The notes: generated from the letters alone by a model not told the origin. A stretch of DNA of 41,037 nucleotides from Anaerolineales bacterium (GCA_024710875.1 JANJTX010000024.1:1-41037), one strand, 5' to 3'. Numbered from the stretch's first letter, positions 25,950 to 35,622 are shown. Numbers and translations are program-made.

Positions 25950-28900
25950 CGAGTTGTAACTTGCGTGGCGGGGTCTTCCAAAGGCAGGATGGGCAGACTC
26001 ATGCGGAAGGTGCTGCCCTGATTGAGCCTGCTTTCCACGCTGATGCTGCCTCCGTGCTTTTCCGCAATTTCCTTGACGAGTGCTAAACCAAGACCTGTGC
26101 CGCCGTGTTTGCGGGTGCTGCTGCCATCTACCTGATAGAAGCGCTCAAAAATGCGCGCTTGTTCGCTGACCGGGATGCCAGGGCCGGTGTCGCTGACTTC
26201 CAGAATGATGTTGCCGGCCTGTACGAACAGACGCACAGTGATGGTGCCGCGCAGCGGAGTGAATTTCAGCGCGTTGCCCAACAAATTGTCCAGAACCCGG
26301 CGTAGCATTTCGGGGTCGCCACGCAGGGGCGGGATGTTTTCGGCGAGTTCCTGTTTGAGGTGCAGGCGGGCTTTTTCGGCCACAACGGCGAAGTCCAGCA
26401 ATTGGTGGTGAACCAGGGCGCGCAAGTCTACCGTTTGAGGGCGCAGACCGACATTCTGGGTTTCAAGCAGAGCCGTCAGGTCGCTGATCATTTTGTTGAG
26501 CATATCCACCCGGCGGCGAATGATGCTGACCGGTTCGGCGTAGTCTGGTGGCATGCTGCCCAGTTCGCCGGAATCGAGCAGCTCAATATAACCTTTGATG
26601 ATGGCCAGCGGGGTGCGTAACTCATGCGAAACATTTTGCACAAATTCGCTTTTCAGCCGATCCAACTCTTCTTGTTTGGCGAGGGCTTTGGCGAGGTCTT
26701 TGGCACGCTCCTGGGCTTCGGCATAAAGGCGGGTGTTTTCAATAACGGCGCCTGCCTGGCTGGCAAATACGCTTAGCAGCCGTTCATCGTCTTCGGTAAA
26801 GCCTTCGCGTTTGTTCAGGGCGAAAACCGCACCAAGGAAACGCTCTTCGCGCAACATAGGCGCTACCAGAACGTTGGTGACCGCGAAAAGTTTGGAGAGT
26901 TCACTGAACAGGGGCGGAATTTCGCTAATGGTGTTGGCGCGGAAGGCGCCGTTGCGGCGAAAGCTCCAAAGTTTGCCGCCCTCTACGGCGGGGTAACGAG
27001 CCCGGGCGAGGACATCATCCGTTACGCCGTAGCCGGGACGCTGGGCGATGAGGTAGCCGCTGTTGGGGTCGTAGAGGGCCACGATGCAAGCCTGGGCATC
27101 AATGAGGTTGGCGAGGCGTTCAGCGAGGGTGCCGAAGGTTTCTTCGACATTGGTCATGGTCTTGAAGGCTTCGGCGATTTCGTACAGGCCGCGCAATTCT
27201 GCTGAGCGCCGACTCTCATCATTGCTCAAGCGCAATTTTTCAAGGATGATGCCGAGTTGGGCAGCAACGGTGAGTAACAGTCGCTCATCGTCTTCGCTGA
27301 AGGCGTTGGCTTTATGGTTTTCTGTATTGATTACACCGATAATTCGCCCCTCGACCAAGAACGGGACGCACAGTTCGGAGCGGGTATGTGGGTCAATTTC
27401 CACATAGCTTTCAAGTTGGCTGACATCGCCAATGCGGGCCGGGCGGCCGGTTTGGGCGACATCCCAGCACACGCCGTGAGTGAGGGGCGGGATGGGTTCA
27501 CGGTCGTGGGTGCCTTCCCAATATGAGCCATGGTGAAGCAGGCTGGTGTGCTCAGGGTCCAGGAAGAGGATTCCGAAATTGTCGGGGAAGAGCGAACTCC
27601 CAATGAGTTGAGTGGCGCGCTGGATGAGTTCATCTTCGGTGGTGGCCTCAATGCCGGCCAAGCTAAGGCCATGAAGGACGGTGAGTTCGTCCACCCGGCG
27701 GCGGGTGGCGTTGAAGAGGCGGGCGTTTTCAATGGCGGTGACGAGTTGGTTGGCGAAAAGTTGAGCAGCATCACTATCGGCTCGGTCAAAGCGCTGGGCA
27801 TTCTGGCAGTCAATGAGCATCAGGGCGCCAATGGCACGTTCTTGCTGGATCAGCGGTACGCCCAAAATCGCCTCGGCCCCAAACAGATGGGCCAGCTCCA
27901 GATTAACCAATGGAGATTGGCGAGCCTGGTTGACGACGATAGCCGTTTTCTGGCGGATGACATTGGCACCCAGAGTGCGGGAATCATCCAGCGGAATGCG
28001 AAGCTTGAGGAAGACATCGCGACCCATGCCTTCCCCGGCGGTGCCTTGAATGTGGTCACCCTCCACCAACCACAGAAAAGCGGAATCAACCTTGAACATT
28101 GCAGTGCTCTTTTCGCACACGGTTGCCAGAAGGCTGTTGAAGTCCAGTTCGGCTGTCAGGGCGCTACCTGCTGCAGCAAGATCGGCGAGAAGTTGATTGC
28201 GGCTGGCGGCCTGGTCCAGCAAGTGAGCATTTTGAATGGCGATGGCAACCTGGTCTGCCAGTACAGACAGCACCTCGATGTTTTGTGGGTCAAACGCATT
28301 CGGAAAGGTGCTCTGAACATCCAGTACGCCGAAAAGCCGGTTGCCCGCGACCAGCGGGAGGGCGATTTCGGCGCGGGTGTCTGGGAGCAGCGGGTTGGGC
28401 AGGTGGAGCGGGTCGTTACGGGTATCGAGGGCGGTGTAGGCGCTGGCCGTAGCGGCGACCTGACTGATAATGCCATGCGCGCCAACTTTGTAGGTGTGGC
28501 CGGCGGCGAGCATTTTTTCGCCGGCCGCGCTGTTGGATGCACGCAGGCACAGAGTTTCATTGTCTGCTTCCAGCAGGTAAATGGAAGCGTGGTAAAAGCC
28601 AAAGCGTTCTGATATTAATTGAGTAACGGTGGGGAGGAGTTCATCTAAGTTATGGAAAGAGGCGGCAGCCCGCCCAACTTCGGCGGCCGCGGCGAGGCCT
28701 ACCGCGCGTTCGCGGAGGTTCTGGCGACTAAGACGGGTGTCTTCCAGGGCGGCGCGTAAATCACGGGTGGCGACAAAGATGATGACAGCGACGATGAGGA
28801 AATTAAGGGCGAAGATGGCCAACAGTTCCGGGAGGTGCTCGGGGCTGGGCAGGTCAGCCGGGGCGGCGAGGAGCGTCAGGTAGATGCCAATGGCAGCGCT

Positions 28901-29275
28901 GGCACCGGCCAGCAACAGGCCGGTGGGCAAGCCAAACAGCACTCCACCAATCAGGACGATGGAAATAAAACTGAAATAGCTGGGGCCAATGATGGTGTTT
29001 TCACGCAGGGCGCCATAAGCCAGGACGAACCAACCGGCGGTTACATAAAAACGTGCTACAGCCCAGAGGGCCTGGGTATAGAGCAGGCGCAGCAGGATGA
29101 GATGCCCGGATAGGGCGATGAGGGGGAAAACGGGAGAGCGGCGGGGGGCAGAGTACTGGACGAGGATGAAAACCAGCGAGGCAACCACCCCGGCCCACAA
29201 TACCAGATGCAAGCGGCGCGCCAAACGTTCGGTGGCCGGGTCGTCAAATGCGGGTGGGCGGAAGTAGGCTTTCAA
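25946..29275 (-). CDS. Membrane-anchored sensor histidine kinase with four tandem GAF domains
   Basis: N-terminal TM segments; four GAF-like repeats; H-box SHELRTPLAIIKGYIE; ATPase motifs NLLGNALKFTP, DTGPGIP, GGTGLGLALVKEI. Confidence 0.9.
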   Translation of the reverse strand: MKAYFRPPAFDDPATERLARRLHLVLWAGVVASLVFILVQYSAPRRSPVFPLIALSGHLILLRLLYTQALWAVARFYVTAGWFVLAYGALRENTIIGPSYFSFISIVLIGGVLFGLPTGLLLAGASAAIGIYLTLLAAPADLPSPEHLPELLAIFALNFLIVAVIIFVATRDLRAALEDTRLSRQNLRERAVGLAAAAEVGRAAASFHNLDELLPTVTQLISERFGFYHASIYLLEADNETLCLRASNSAAGEKMLAAGHTYKVGAHGIISQVAATASAYTALDTRNDPLHLPNPLLPDTRAEIALPLVAGNRLFGVLDVQSTFPNAFDPQNIEVLSVLADQVAIAIQNAHLLDQAASRNQLLADLAAAGSALTAELDFNSLLATVCEKSTAMFKVDSAFLWLVEGDHIQGTAGEGMGRDVFLKLRIPLDDSRTLGANVIRQKTAIVVNQARQSPLVNLELAHLFGAEAILGVPLIQQERAIGALMLIDCQNAQRFDRADSDAAQLFANQLVTAIENARLFNATRRRVDELTVLHGLSLAGIEATTEDELIQRATQLIGSSLFPDNFGILFLDPEHTSLLHHGSYWEGTHDREPIPPLTHGVCWDVAQTGRPARIGDVSQLESYVEIDPHTRSELCVPFLVEGRIIGVINTENHKANAFSEDDERLLLTVAAQLGIILEKLRLSNDESRRSAELRGLYEIAEAFKTMTNVEETFGTLAERLANLIDAQACIVALYDPNSGYLIAQRPGYGVTDDVLARARYPAVEGGKLWSFRRNGAFRANTISEIPPLFSELSKLFAVTNVLVAPMLREERFLGAVFALNKREGFTEDDERLLSVFASQAGAVIENTRLYAEAQERAKDLAKALAKQEELDRLKSEFVQNVSHELRTPLAIIKGYIELLDSGELGSMPPDYAEPVSIIRRRVDMLNKMISDLTALLETQNVGLRPQTVDLRALVHHQLLDFAVVAEKARLHLKQELAENIPPLRGDPEMLRRVLDNLLGNALKFTPLRGTITVRLFVQAGNIILEVSDTGPGIPVSEQARIFERFYQVDGSSTRKHGGTGLGLALVKEIAEKHGGSISVESRLNQGSTFRMSLPILPLEDPATQVTTR

Positions 29276-29347
29276 GGATGGACGCAGGCTTTCGTCCGTA
29301 TGTGATTTGTAGAGGGACAGGTTGCTGGGTTGGAACTGCCCGCGCGG

Positions 29348-29530
29348 CTATTCCGGATGGTGTTCTTCATTGCCGCTGGCGGGCTGGTCTTCTTTGGGGT
29401 TCATGCCTTCGCGAAAGGCGCGGATACCCCGGCCGATTTCTCCAGCGACTTTGCCGATGCGTCCAACACCAAATACCAACAGGACGATGACAAGCACGAT
29501 GAGCAGTTCAGGGAGGCCGATGCGACCCAT
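29348..29530 (-). CDS. tatA: Sec-independent translocase protein TatA/E
   Basis: MGRIGLPELLIVLVIVLLVFGVGRIGKVAGEIGRGIRAFREGM: TM plus FG hinge plus amphipathic helix; AAGGAG upstream. Confidence 0.88.
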   Translation of the reverse strand: MGRIGLPELLIVLVIVLLVFGVGRIGKVAGEIGRGIRAFREGMNPKEDQPASGNEEHHPE

Positions 29531-29588
29531 GGCAGTCTCCTTGGTTCTGATGGGTGTCCTGACTGAATTGTACCAAACGCAGCGGAGT

Positions 29589-30776
29589 TTAGGCCTCCGG
29601 AGGGAAAGGGTCGCGGTTGATATCGGCCGGGAAATGGGCGATATCCAGTTCGTTATTGTCGCTAAAGAGCATGGCGTGTTCTACCACATTGCGCAGCTCA
29701 CGGATGTTGCCCGGCCAATTGTGCTGGGCCAGGCGGTCCAGGGCGCGCGAGGTAATGCCAGGGACGCTCAAGCCCATTTGCATGTTCAGGTGGCGGATAA
29801 AGTAGCCAACCAGATCGGGGATGTCCTGACGGCGTTCGCGCAGGGGCGGAAGGTGCAAGTCTATGACTTTGAGGCGGTAATAGAGGTCTTCACGGAAATC
29901 GCCTTCCTTGATGCGCTCCATCAGGTTCCGGTTGGATGCCGCCACAATCTGAATATCCACCTGAACTTCTTTGGTGGCGCCCATGGGCATGAAGGAACGC
30001 TCCTCGAGGGCGCGCAGGAGCTTGTCCTGGATATCCAAAGGCATAGAAGAAATTTCATCCAGAAACAGAACGCCTTTATCAGCGACCTGCATCAAGCCGA
30101 TCTTGCGATTGTCTGCGCCAGTGAATGCCCCTTTATGGTAGCCGAACAGTTCGGATTCCAGCATGGTGCTCTGGATGGCGGCGCAATTAATCGGCACAAA
30201 CGGGCCGGTTGAACGGGAGCCCATGCGGTGCAGGGCGCGCGCCAGCACTTCTTTGCCGGTGCCGGTTTCGCCCGTAATCAGAACCGAGGTTGATGCTTTG
30301 GCAGCGCGTTCGGCCTGGTTCATGACCAATTCCATCTGAGGGCTGTTGCCGAGGACAAAATTGTGTTGGCTGGATTGGTTGGTGCGGAAGTGGTGAAGTT
30401 CGCGCAGCATGCGGATTTGCTCGGCGGCGCTCTCTATTTTGGCTGCCAATTTGGGCAGATTTACGGGCTTGATGAAAAAGTAGAACGCGCCGGTATCCAT
30501 CGCCTCCACCGCCATCTCAATGTCACCGTTCCCGGTAATCAGGATGATGGGTGGGCGGTCCAGCAGGTGGGCGGTTTCTTCCAGCAGGGCGGGCCCGTGC
30601 CCGTCCGGCAGGCTGGCGTCCAGCAAAATCAGGTCGGTGGCGCCTTGCTGGATGTGTTTGCGAGCCTCGGCCATTGTGCCGGCCTGGATGGTGGTGTGGC
30701 CGTGTTTTTCAAGGAACTGGCAGGTTGGGGTACGGAAGTTCTCTTCGTCATCTACTATCAAGATGGTCAGACTCAT
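29589..30776 (-). CDS. NtrC-type sigma-54-dependent response regulator (receiver plus AAA+) lacking a C-terminal Fis/HTH domain
   Basis: Receiver ILIVDDEENF..LILLDASLPDG; AAA+ GETGTGKE, GYHKGAFTGAD, GVLFLDEIS, FREDLYYRL, WPGNIRELRNVVEHA; stops about 26 aa after the latter. Confidence 0.93.
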   Translation of the reverse strand: MSLTILIVDDEENFRTPTCQFLEKHGHTTIQAGTMAEARKHIQQGATDLILLDASLPDGHGPALLEETAHLLDRPPIILITGNGDIEMAVEAMDTGAFYFFIKPVNLPKLAAKIESAAEQIRMLRELHHFRTNQSSQHNFVLGNSPQMELVMNQAERAAKASTSVLITGETGTGKEVLARALHRMGSRSTGPFVPINCAAIQSTMLESELFGYHKGAFTGADNRKIGLMQVADKGVLFLDEISSMPLDIQDKLLRALEERSFMPMGATKEVQVDIQIVAASNRNLMERIKEGDFREDLYYRLKVIDLHLPPLRERRQDIPDLVGYFIRHLNMQMGLSVPGITSRALDRLAQHNWPGNIRELRNVVEHAMLFSDNNELDIAHFPADINRDPFPPEA

Positions 30777-32751
30777 GATTTTCGCCTCTCAGGTCTGGTG
30801 GTGGGGTAATATGCATCGGGAGTTTTATCTTAAAGACGGTCCCTCCATCGGGAAAGCTATTGGCCTCGATGGTGCCATTATGGGAATTGATGATGCGTTG
30901 GGTGATGGCCAGGCCGAGCCCATTGCCACGCGATTTGGTGGTGAAGAAGGGGTCAAAGAGTTTCAGCAGGACCGCCTCTGGTATTCCGGGGCCAGCATCG
31001 GAAACACTGATTTCAACCGTATTGAGTGCGCCGGTGTGCTGGCTGGGTGCGACCCGGATGCCAATCAGATTGCCGGGCGTTTTGCAGGCCTCCAGTGCGT
31101 TATTCACCAGATTGGTGAAAACCTGCTCCAGGGCGTAGCGGTCGGCGGATATATGAATGGGATAGTCGGGCAATTGCAGGTGCAGGTTGGCTTGCCGGCG
31201 GGAGACTGCAGCCTGCAGGCGCACGGCCAGCGCTTCCAGAAACTGGTTAAGGTTGACGGGGATTTTCTTATAATTGCGGGCGCGCCCCAGAGACAAGGTG
31301 GAGTTAATCATATGTTCCAGGCGTTCCAGGTCACCCTGCATTCCCTGAACCTGGGTGTGGAGTTCGCTGCCCGGGGTAGCAGATACACCCATCACCTGCA
31401 AGTTGGCGCTGATGTTGTTGAGTGGATTGCGGATTTCATGCGCCAGGATGGCGGTCAGTTCGCCGAGTTCGGCTCGCCCCTGCATTTGCAGGGTCTGGCG
31501 TTTGAAATCCTCTTCCTGGCTCAGGTCGGTTATCAGGATGGCCAGGCGTTGTAATCGGCCATTGGAGGAATAAGGTTTGATGCGGATATGGGCCAGGGAT
31601 CTTTTACCGTCGCGCTGAACCAGATGCAGGTGGCCGAGGTCCAGCGGTTGGGGGCTGTGCAGCGCCTGTTTGATGAGGTCTAGAGAGTTTGCTGGAATTA
31701 TGAGTATTTCATCCAGTGGGTGGCCATGGACCTCGTCCTGGGCATAGCCGAGGAGGCTTTCGGCCTTGTTATTGAGGTCTGTGATTTTGAGGTCTGGGGT
31801 AACAAAAATCAGGCCGTCATTGACCATATCCTGAATTGATTCTGAATGATTCATGGTTTCAATCTGACGGTTGAGTTTGAGTTCCAGGTTGCGCAACCGG
31901 CGCTGGTGGAACTCAGTGGTGAGCAGGCTGGCTGCCAGAGTTTCAAGCATGCTTTCCAACTGCTGGGGCGGTTCCGCAATCTGGTCGGCCACAATCAGGA
32001 AGGCGTCAAATGGCGCGGACGGATTGACCGGGATGGTTGCCAGGTAACTGAATTGATTGGCCAGAGCACGGCGATGGAGGATGGAGAGCGGACGTAATCC
32101 GGGGGTCCAGGTGTAGGGCAGGCGCAATTGCTCAAATTCATTGACGGGGATTTTCTCCGGCAATATTTCTACCAGGCCCCAGGTGGCTTTGCGACAGAAT
32201 TCCTGATGGTTTATATCCATCTGGTAATAGGCCAGGGTGGTGGCGCCGGTAAAGAGTTGCCCGGCCTGGAGGCAGTGCTGGATGGCAGCAATGCGCTCCG
32301 GGTATTGAATGGACTGCACCAACAAAGGGAGCGAACGGAAACGTTGGGTGGCGAGCTGGTCTTCGGCGGAGGCAGGGCGGGTGGGTGGGGTAAGCAGAAA
32401 TACGCCATATGCACTGCCATTGAGGTTGTAATGGCTGACCTGAATTTGTGTAGGTCGCCCGTTGTGGGGGCGGAAAGCGGTGCGCCAGGAAGTCTGGTTT
32501 GAAGAAAGTTCTGATTGCAGGAGTGCGGGCGTCACTTCAGGTAGTAGCTGTCCCAGCGGTGCACCTTCAATGGCGCTACGGGGCAGGTTGCTTAATTCAA
32601 GGAAGGCGCCATTGGTCGCAAGGATAGTCGCAGCGCGGAGGTCGAGCAGCAGAGCCGGGTCGGGTAGCAGTTCCAGCATCCCGGCCAGTTCGGAACGACC
32701 GGGCGGGCGGCGGAAGAGCGTGCTAAGGGCGGCCAGGCTGCTGGTGGTCAT
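30748..32751 (-). CDS. Soluble PAS-domain sensor histidine kinase (NtrB-like)
   Basis: PAS-like ELLPDPALLLDLRAATILATNGAF and MVNDGLIFVTPDLKITDLNNKAESLLGY; H-box LAHEIRNPLNNI; ATPase NLVNNALEACK, DAGPGIPEAV, GNGLGLAITQRI. Confidence 0.9.
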   Translation of the reverse strand: MTTSSLAALSTLFRRPPGRSELAGMLELLPDPALLLDLRAATILATNGAFLELSNLPRSAIEGAPLGQLLPEVTPALLQSELSSNQTSWRTAFRPHNGRPTQIQVSHYNLNGSAYGVFLLTPPTRPASAEDQLATQRFRSLPLLVQSIQYPERIAAIQHCLQAGQLFTGATTLAYYQMDINHQEFCRKATWGLVEILPEKIPVNEFEQLRLPYTWTPGLRPLSILHRRALANQFSYLATIPVNPSAPFDAFLIVADQIAEPPQQLESMLETLAASLLTTEFHQRRLRNLELKLNRQIETMNHSESIQDMVNDGLIFVTPDLKITDLNNKAESLLGYAQDEVHGHPLDEILIIPANSLDLIKQALHSPQPLDLGHLHLVQRDGKRSLAHIRIKPYSSNGRLQRLAILITDLSQEEDFKRQTLQMQGRAELGELTAILAHEIRNPLNNISANLQVMGVSATPGSELHTQVQGMQGDLERLEHMINSTLSLGRARNYKKIPVNLNQFLEALAVRLQAAVSRRQANLHLQLPDYPIHISADRYALEQVFTNLVNNALEACKTPGNLIGIRVAPSQHTGALNTVEISVSDAGPGIPEAVLLKLFDPFFTTKSRGNGLGLAITQRIINSHNGTIEANSFPDGGTVFKIKLPMHITPPPDLRGENHESDHLDSR

Positions 32752-34160
32752 GGTTTGGCGCGCTGCCGGGCGGGGAGGATCTTTTCCATGGCGCGGTACT
32801 TGGCCACGGTACGGCGGGCGACATCAAAGCCTTGCTTGGCGAGCAGGGCGGCCAGTTTGGTATCGCTCAAGGGCTTCTCTTCGTTTTCGATAAGACTCTT
32901 TAGGGCGGTGCGGACATTCAGGCTGCGGTCAAAGAAACGTGCGGCGGGGATAATCTGGCCGCTGGGTAATTGCACCGCCTTGTTGGCGACGGCGCGCGAG
33001 ATGGTGGACTCGTGCAAGTTCAATTCCTCGGCCAGTTCGGCGCGGGTGAGGGGTTGCAGGTGAGCCGGGCCATGCAAGATAAATTCGCGCTGATATTTTG
33101 CCAGTAGCTGCATCAGGCGTTTCATCGTGTTATTGCGCTGGTGAAGGCACTTGACGGCCAGGTTGGCACTATCGACGTCGGCCTGCCACTTTTCGGCCAT
33201 CTCCGGGGGCGCGTTGCGGGCGGCTTCAATGATTTCAGGGCGAACCCGCAGCGTACCGCTCACCGGCCAGATGACATCTACCAGCAGGCAGGGTCCCTGG
33301 CCGAGGTCAGTGCAGGAGATGACGGCGTCTGGGCTGGTGTAGCGTTGCAGGGCGGCACTGGCCCCATGGCGGACGCCGCCCCAGTAGGCGCTGGCGGGGT
33401 TGGGGTGCAGATTATCGGCGATGAAAGCGACTAACTGGCGGGCACGCGGCTGGGTGATGTTGAGGGCGCGGGCGAGCCGATCGACCTGGTTCTGGGTGAG
33501 CAAGGGCAGGGCCTCGCGCACAGCCCGACTGGCGAGTGGGTCAACCGGACCGCGTTCGGCCAGGGCTTCCAGTTGTATCAGCAGTACCTCCTGGTGGCTG
33601 GAGGAACCGACGCCAAGGGGATCACACAACTGGATTTTGCGCTGCACCGCCTCTACGCGGCTGATGGGGGCGCGTACCAGCATGGCGATTTCCACGATTG
33701 GGGTTGTTAGCAAGCCATCGTCATCCAGGCTCGAGAGAATGTGATGGGCAATCTCATGCTCGCCGGGGAGCAGTTCGGTCGCAACCTGGCGACCAACATA
33801 GGTCGGCAGGTCCTCAATCTCGGGCGAGTAATCTTCCAGTGGGGTGAATTCTTCGCGATAGGGGCGGGGCGAATCGAAATCCGAAGCATAGGCCATCAAC
33901 ACCAGCGGCTCGTCCGGGGTGAGGTTGCCCGTATAGGAGCACACCGCACATTGGCGCGATCCGGCCAGCGGCCGACCGCAATTGGGGCAGCTGCGGTCAT
34001 CCACCAGTTCCAGGGCGGGATTGCTCGCGATGTCGCTGATAATCTTTTCGCGAATTTCCTGCCGCGTCATGTGGATGAGCGACATTGTGTGTGCCAGGTG
34101 CGCGGTGACAACCGGACGCTGGGTGAGCCTCTGGTAGTGCCCTTGTGATTGTGTTACCAT
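32748..34160 (-). CDS. rpoN: RNA polymerase sigma-54 factor with inserted CxxC...CxxC motif
   Basis: RpoN box ARRTVAKYR near the C-terminus; HTH LTRAELAEELNLHESTISRAVANKAVQLPSG; core region SLDDDGLLT... and CDPLGVGSSSHQEVLLIQL. Confidence 0.9.
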   Translation of the reverse strand: MVTQSQGHYQRLTQRPVVTAHLAHTMSLIHMTRQEIREKIISDIASNPALELVDDRSCPNCGRPLAGSRQCAVCSYTGNLTPDEPLVLMAYASDFDSPRPYREEFTPLEDYSPEIEDLPTYVGRQVATELLPGEHEIAHHILSSLDDDGLLTTPIVEIAMLVRAPISRVEAVQRKIQLCDPLGVGSSSHQEVLLIQLEALAERGPVDPLASRAVREALPLLTQNQVDRLARALNITQPRARQLVAFIADNLHPNPASAYWGGVRHGASAALQRYTSPDAVISCTDLGQGPCLLVDVIWPVSGTLRVRPEIIEAARNAPPEMAEKWQADVDSANLAVKCLHQRNNTMKRLMQLLAKYQREFILHGPAHLQPLTRAELAEELNLHESTISRAVANKAVQLPSGQIIPAARFFDRSLNVRTALKSLIENEEKPLSDTKLAALLAKQGFDVARRTVAKYRAMEKILPARQRAKP

Positions 34161-34175
34161 TTCGCCTCATCCTTG

Positions 34176-34203
34176 ATTATAGTAGTTTTCCTCTAATGTG
34201 CAA
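34176..34203 (-). promoter_or_regulatory. Candidate promoter for the rpoN cluster (TTGCAC -16 nt- TATAAT)
   Basis: Minus-strand TTGCAC 34203-34198, 16-nt spacer, TATAAT 34181-34176; short leader to the rpoN ATG at 34160. Confidence 0.55.
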
Positions 34204-34248
34204 TATCCGTGCCAGAAATGGCGCGGACGTATCCGGAAGGCGTGCAAG

Positions 34249-35622
34249 ATGAATACCAGTGCCATTGAGTTGATAGTGATTGGCGGCGGGCTGGCGGGTT
34301 GCGAGGCGGCCTGGCAGGCGGCCGAGCGTGGGTTGCGGGTGCGGTTGTATGAAATGCGCCCCTTGCAGCCGACAGGGGCTCATGAAACCGAGTACCTGGC
34401 GGAATTGGTGTGTTCCAATTCGCTGGGGTCGAACTTGCCGGACCGGGCTGCCGGGTTGTTGAAAAACGAAATCCGGCAGATGGGCAGCCTGTTACTGGCA
34501 ATTGCAGAAGAAACTGCCGTGCCGGCTGGCGGCGCGCTGGCGGTGGACCGGGCAGCATTTGCCCAACGCGTTTCAGAACGGATTGAAGCCCACCCCGGGA
34601 TAGAGGTGGTGCGGGAAGAAATGCCGCATGTTCCTGACGGCCCAACGATTGTCGCGTCCGGCCCACTGACCAGCAATGCGCTCTCTGAATCCATCCGGGC
34701 GATGAGCGGGGCAGAGCATCTCTACTTCTTTGATGCGATAGCACCAATAGTGAGCGCCGACTCGATTGATATGCAGGTGGCCTTTCGGGCCTCGCGCTAT
34801 GAGCGCGGCGACCAGGAAGACGGAGATTACATCAACTGCCCGATGACGAAAGATGAGTACCTGGCATTTGTGGAGGCATTGCGGAGCGCTGAGCGTATTG
34901 CCCTGAAGGACTTTGAACTGGCCTTTACGGAAAGCGGGGTGAAAGCCGGGGCGCACACTTTCTTTGAGGGCTGCCTGCCGGTGGAAATTATTGCTGAGCG
35001 CGGGGCTGATTCGCTCGCTTTCGGGCCGTTGCGCCCGGTAGGGCTGATAGACCCGCGCAGCGGACGACGCCCGTATGCGGTAGTGCAATTACGGCAGGAC
35101 AATCTGGCCGGGACAATGTACAACCTGGTGGGCTTTCAAACCAACCTGACGTTTGGGGAGCAGAAGCGAGTGCTGCGGATGATCCCGGGTTTGGGGCAAG
35201 CCGAGTTCCTGCGCTACGGGCAAATGCATCGCAATACATTCATCTTTTCACCCAAATTGTTGCGGCCGACCCTGCAATGGCATGATCGAGACGACCTGTA
35301 CTTCGCCGGCCAGATTACAGGTATTGAAGGTTATGTGGGCAACATTGCCAGCGGCTTGTTGGCCGGGTGGAACGCCGCCGCGAGTTTAAAGGGCGAACCC
35401 TTGCTGACGCTGCCGCCCACCACTATGCTGGGGGCTCTGTGTCATTACATCACCCATGCCGCAGCGGCTGATTTCCAGCCGATGAAGGCGAATTTCGGAA
35501 TTCTGCCTGAACTGAGTGGGCCAAAGATTAAAGGAAAACGCGAGCGGGCGCAAGCCTATGCGACCCGGGCGCTGACCGACCTGGAAGCGGCATTGGCGGG
35601 CGTGGCGGTGCACCGTGCCTAG
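34249..35622 (+). CDS. trmFO: Methylenetetrahydrofolate-tRNA-(uracil-5-)-methyltransferase
   Basis: [71 protein letters not shown] motifs. Start at ATG 34249. Confidence 0.95.
   Translation: MNTSAIELIVIGGGLAGCEAAWQAAERGLRVRLYEMRPLQPTGAHETEYLAELVCSNSLGSNLPDRAAGLLKNEIRQMGSLLLAIAEETAVPAGGALAVDRAAFAQRVSERIEAHPGIEVVREEMPHVPDGPTIVASGPLTSNALSESIRAMSGAEHLYFFDAIAPIVSADSIDMQVAFRASRYERGDQEDGDYINCPMTKDEYLAFVEALRSAERIALKDFELAFTESGVKAGAHTFFEGCLPVEIIAERGADSLAFGPLRPVGLIDPRSGRRPYAVVQLRQDNLAGTMYNLVGFQTNLTFGEQKRVLRMIPGLGQAEFLRYGQMHRNTFIFSPKLLRPTLQWHDRDDLYFAGQITGIEGYVGNIASGLLAGWNAAASLKGEPLLTLPPTTMLGALCHYITHAAAADFQPMKANFGILPELSGPKIKGKRERAQAYATRALTDLEAALAGVAVHRA

Noticed and set aside
27530-28612. 360-aa plus-strand ORF inside the GAF kinase
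   Set aside because: Antisense shadow ORF; the minus-strand frame has clear GAF and kinase motifs.
29322-30212. 296-aa plus-strand ORF spanning tatA and the response regulator
   Set aside because: Antisense to two well-supported genes.
30520-31554. 344-aa plus-strand ORF opposite the PAS kinase and regulator
   Set aside because: Antisense shadow ORF with no recognisable family.
34161-34248. Sigma-54 (-24/-12) promoter in the rpoN/trmFO divergent region
   Set aside because: I found no GG-N10-GC arrangement close to TGGCAC-N5-TTGC here by eye; the visible elements fit the housekeeping sigma factor. I did not find a convincing one in other intergenic regions checked either.
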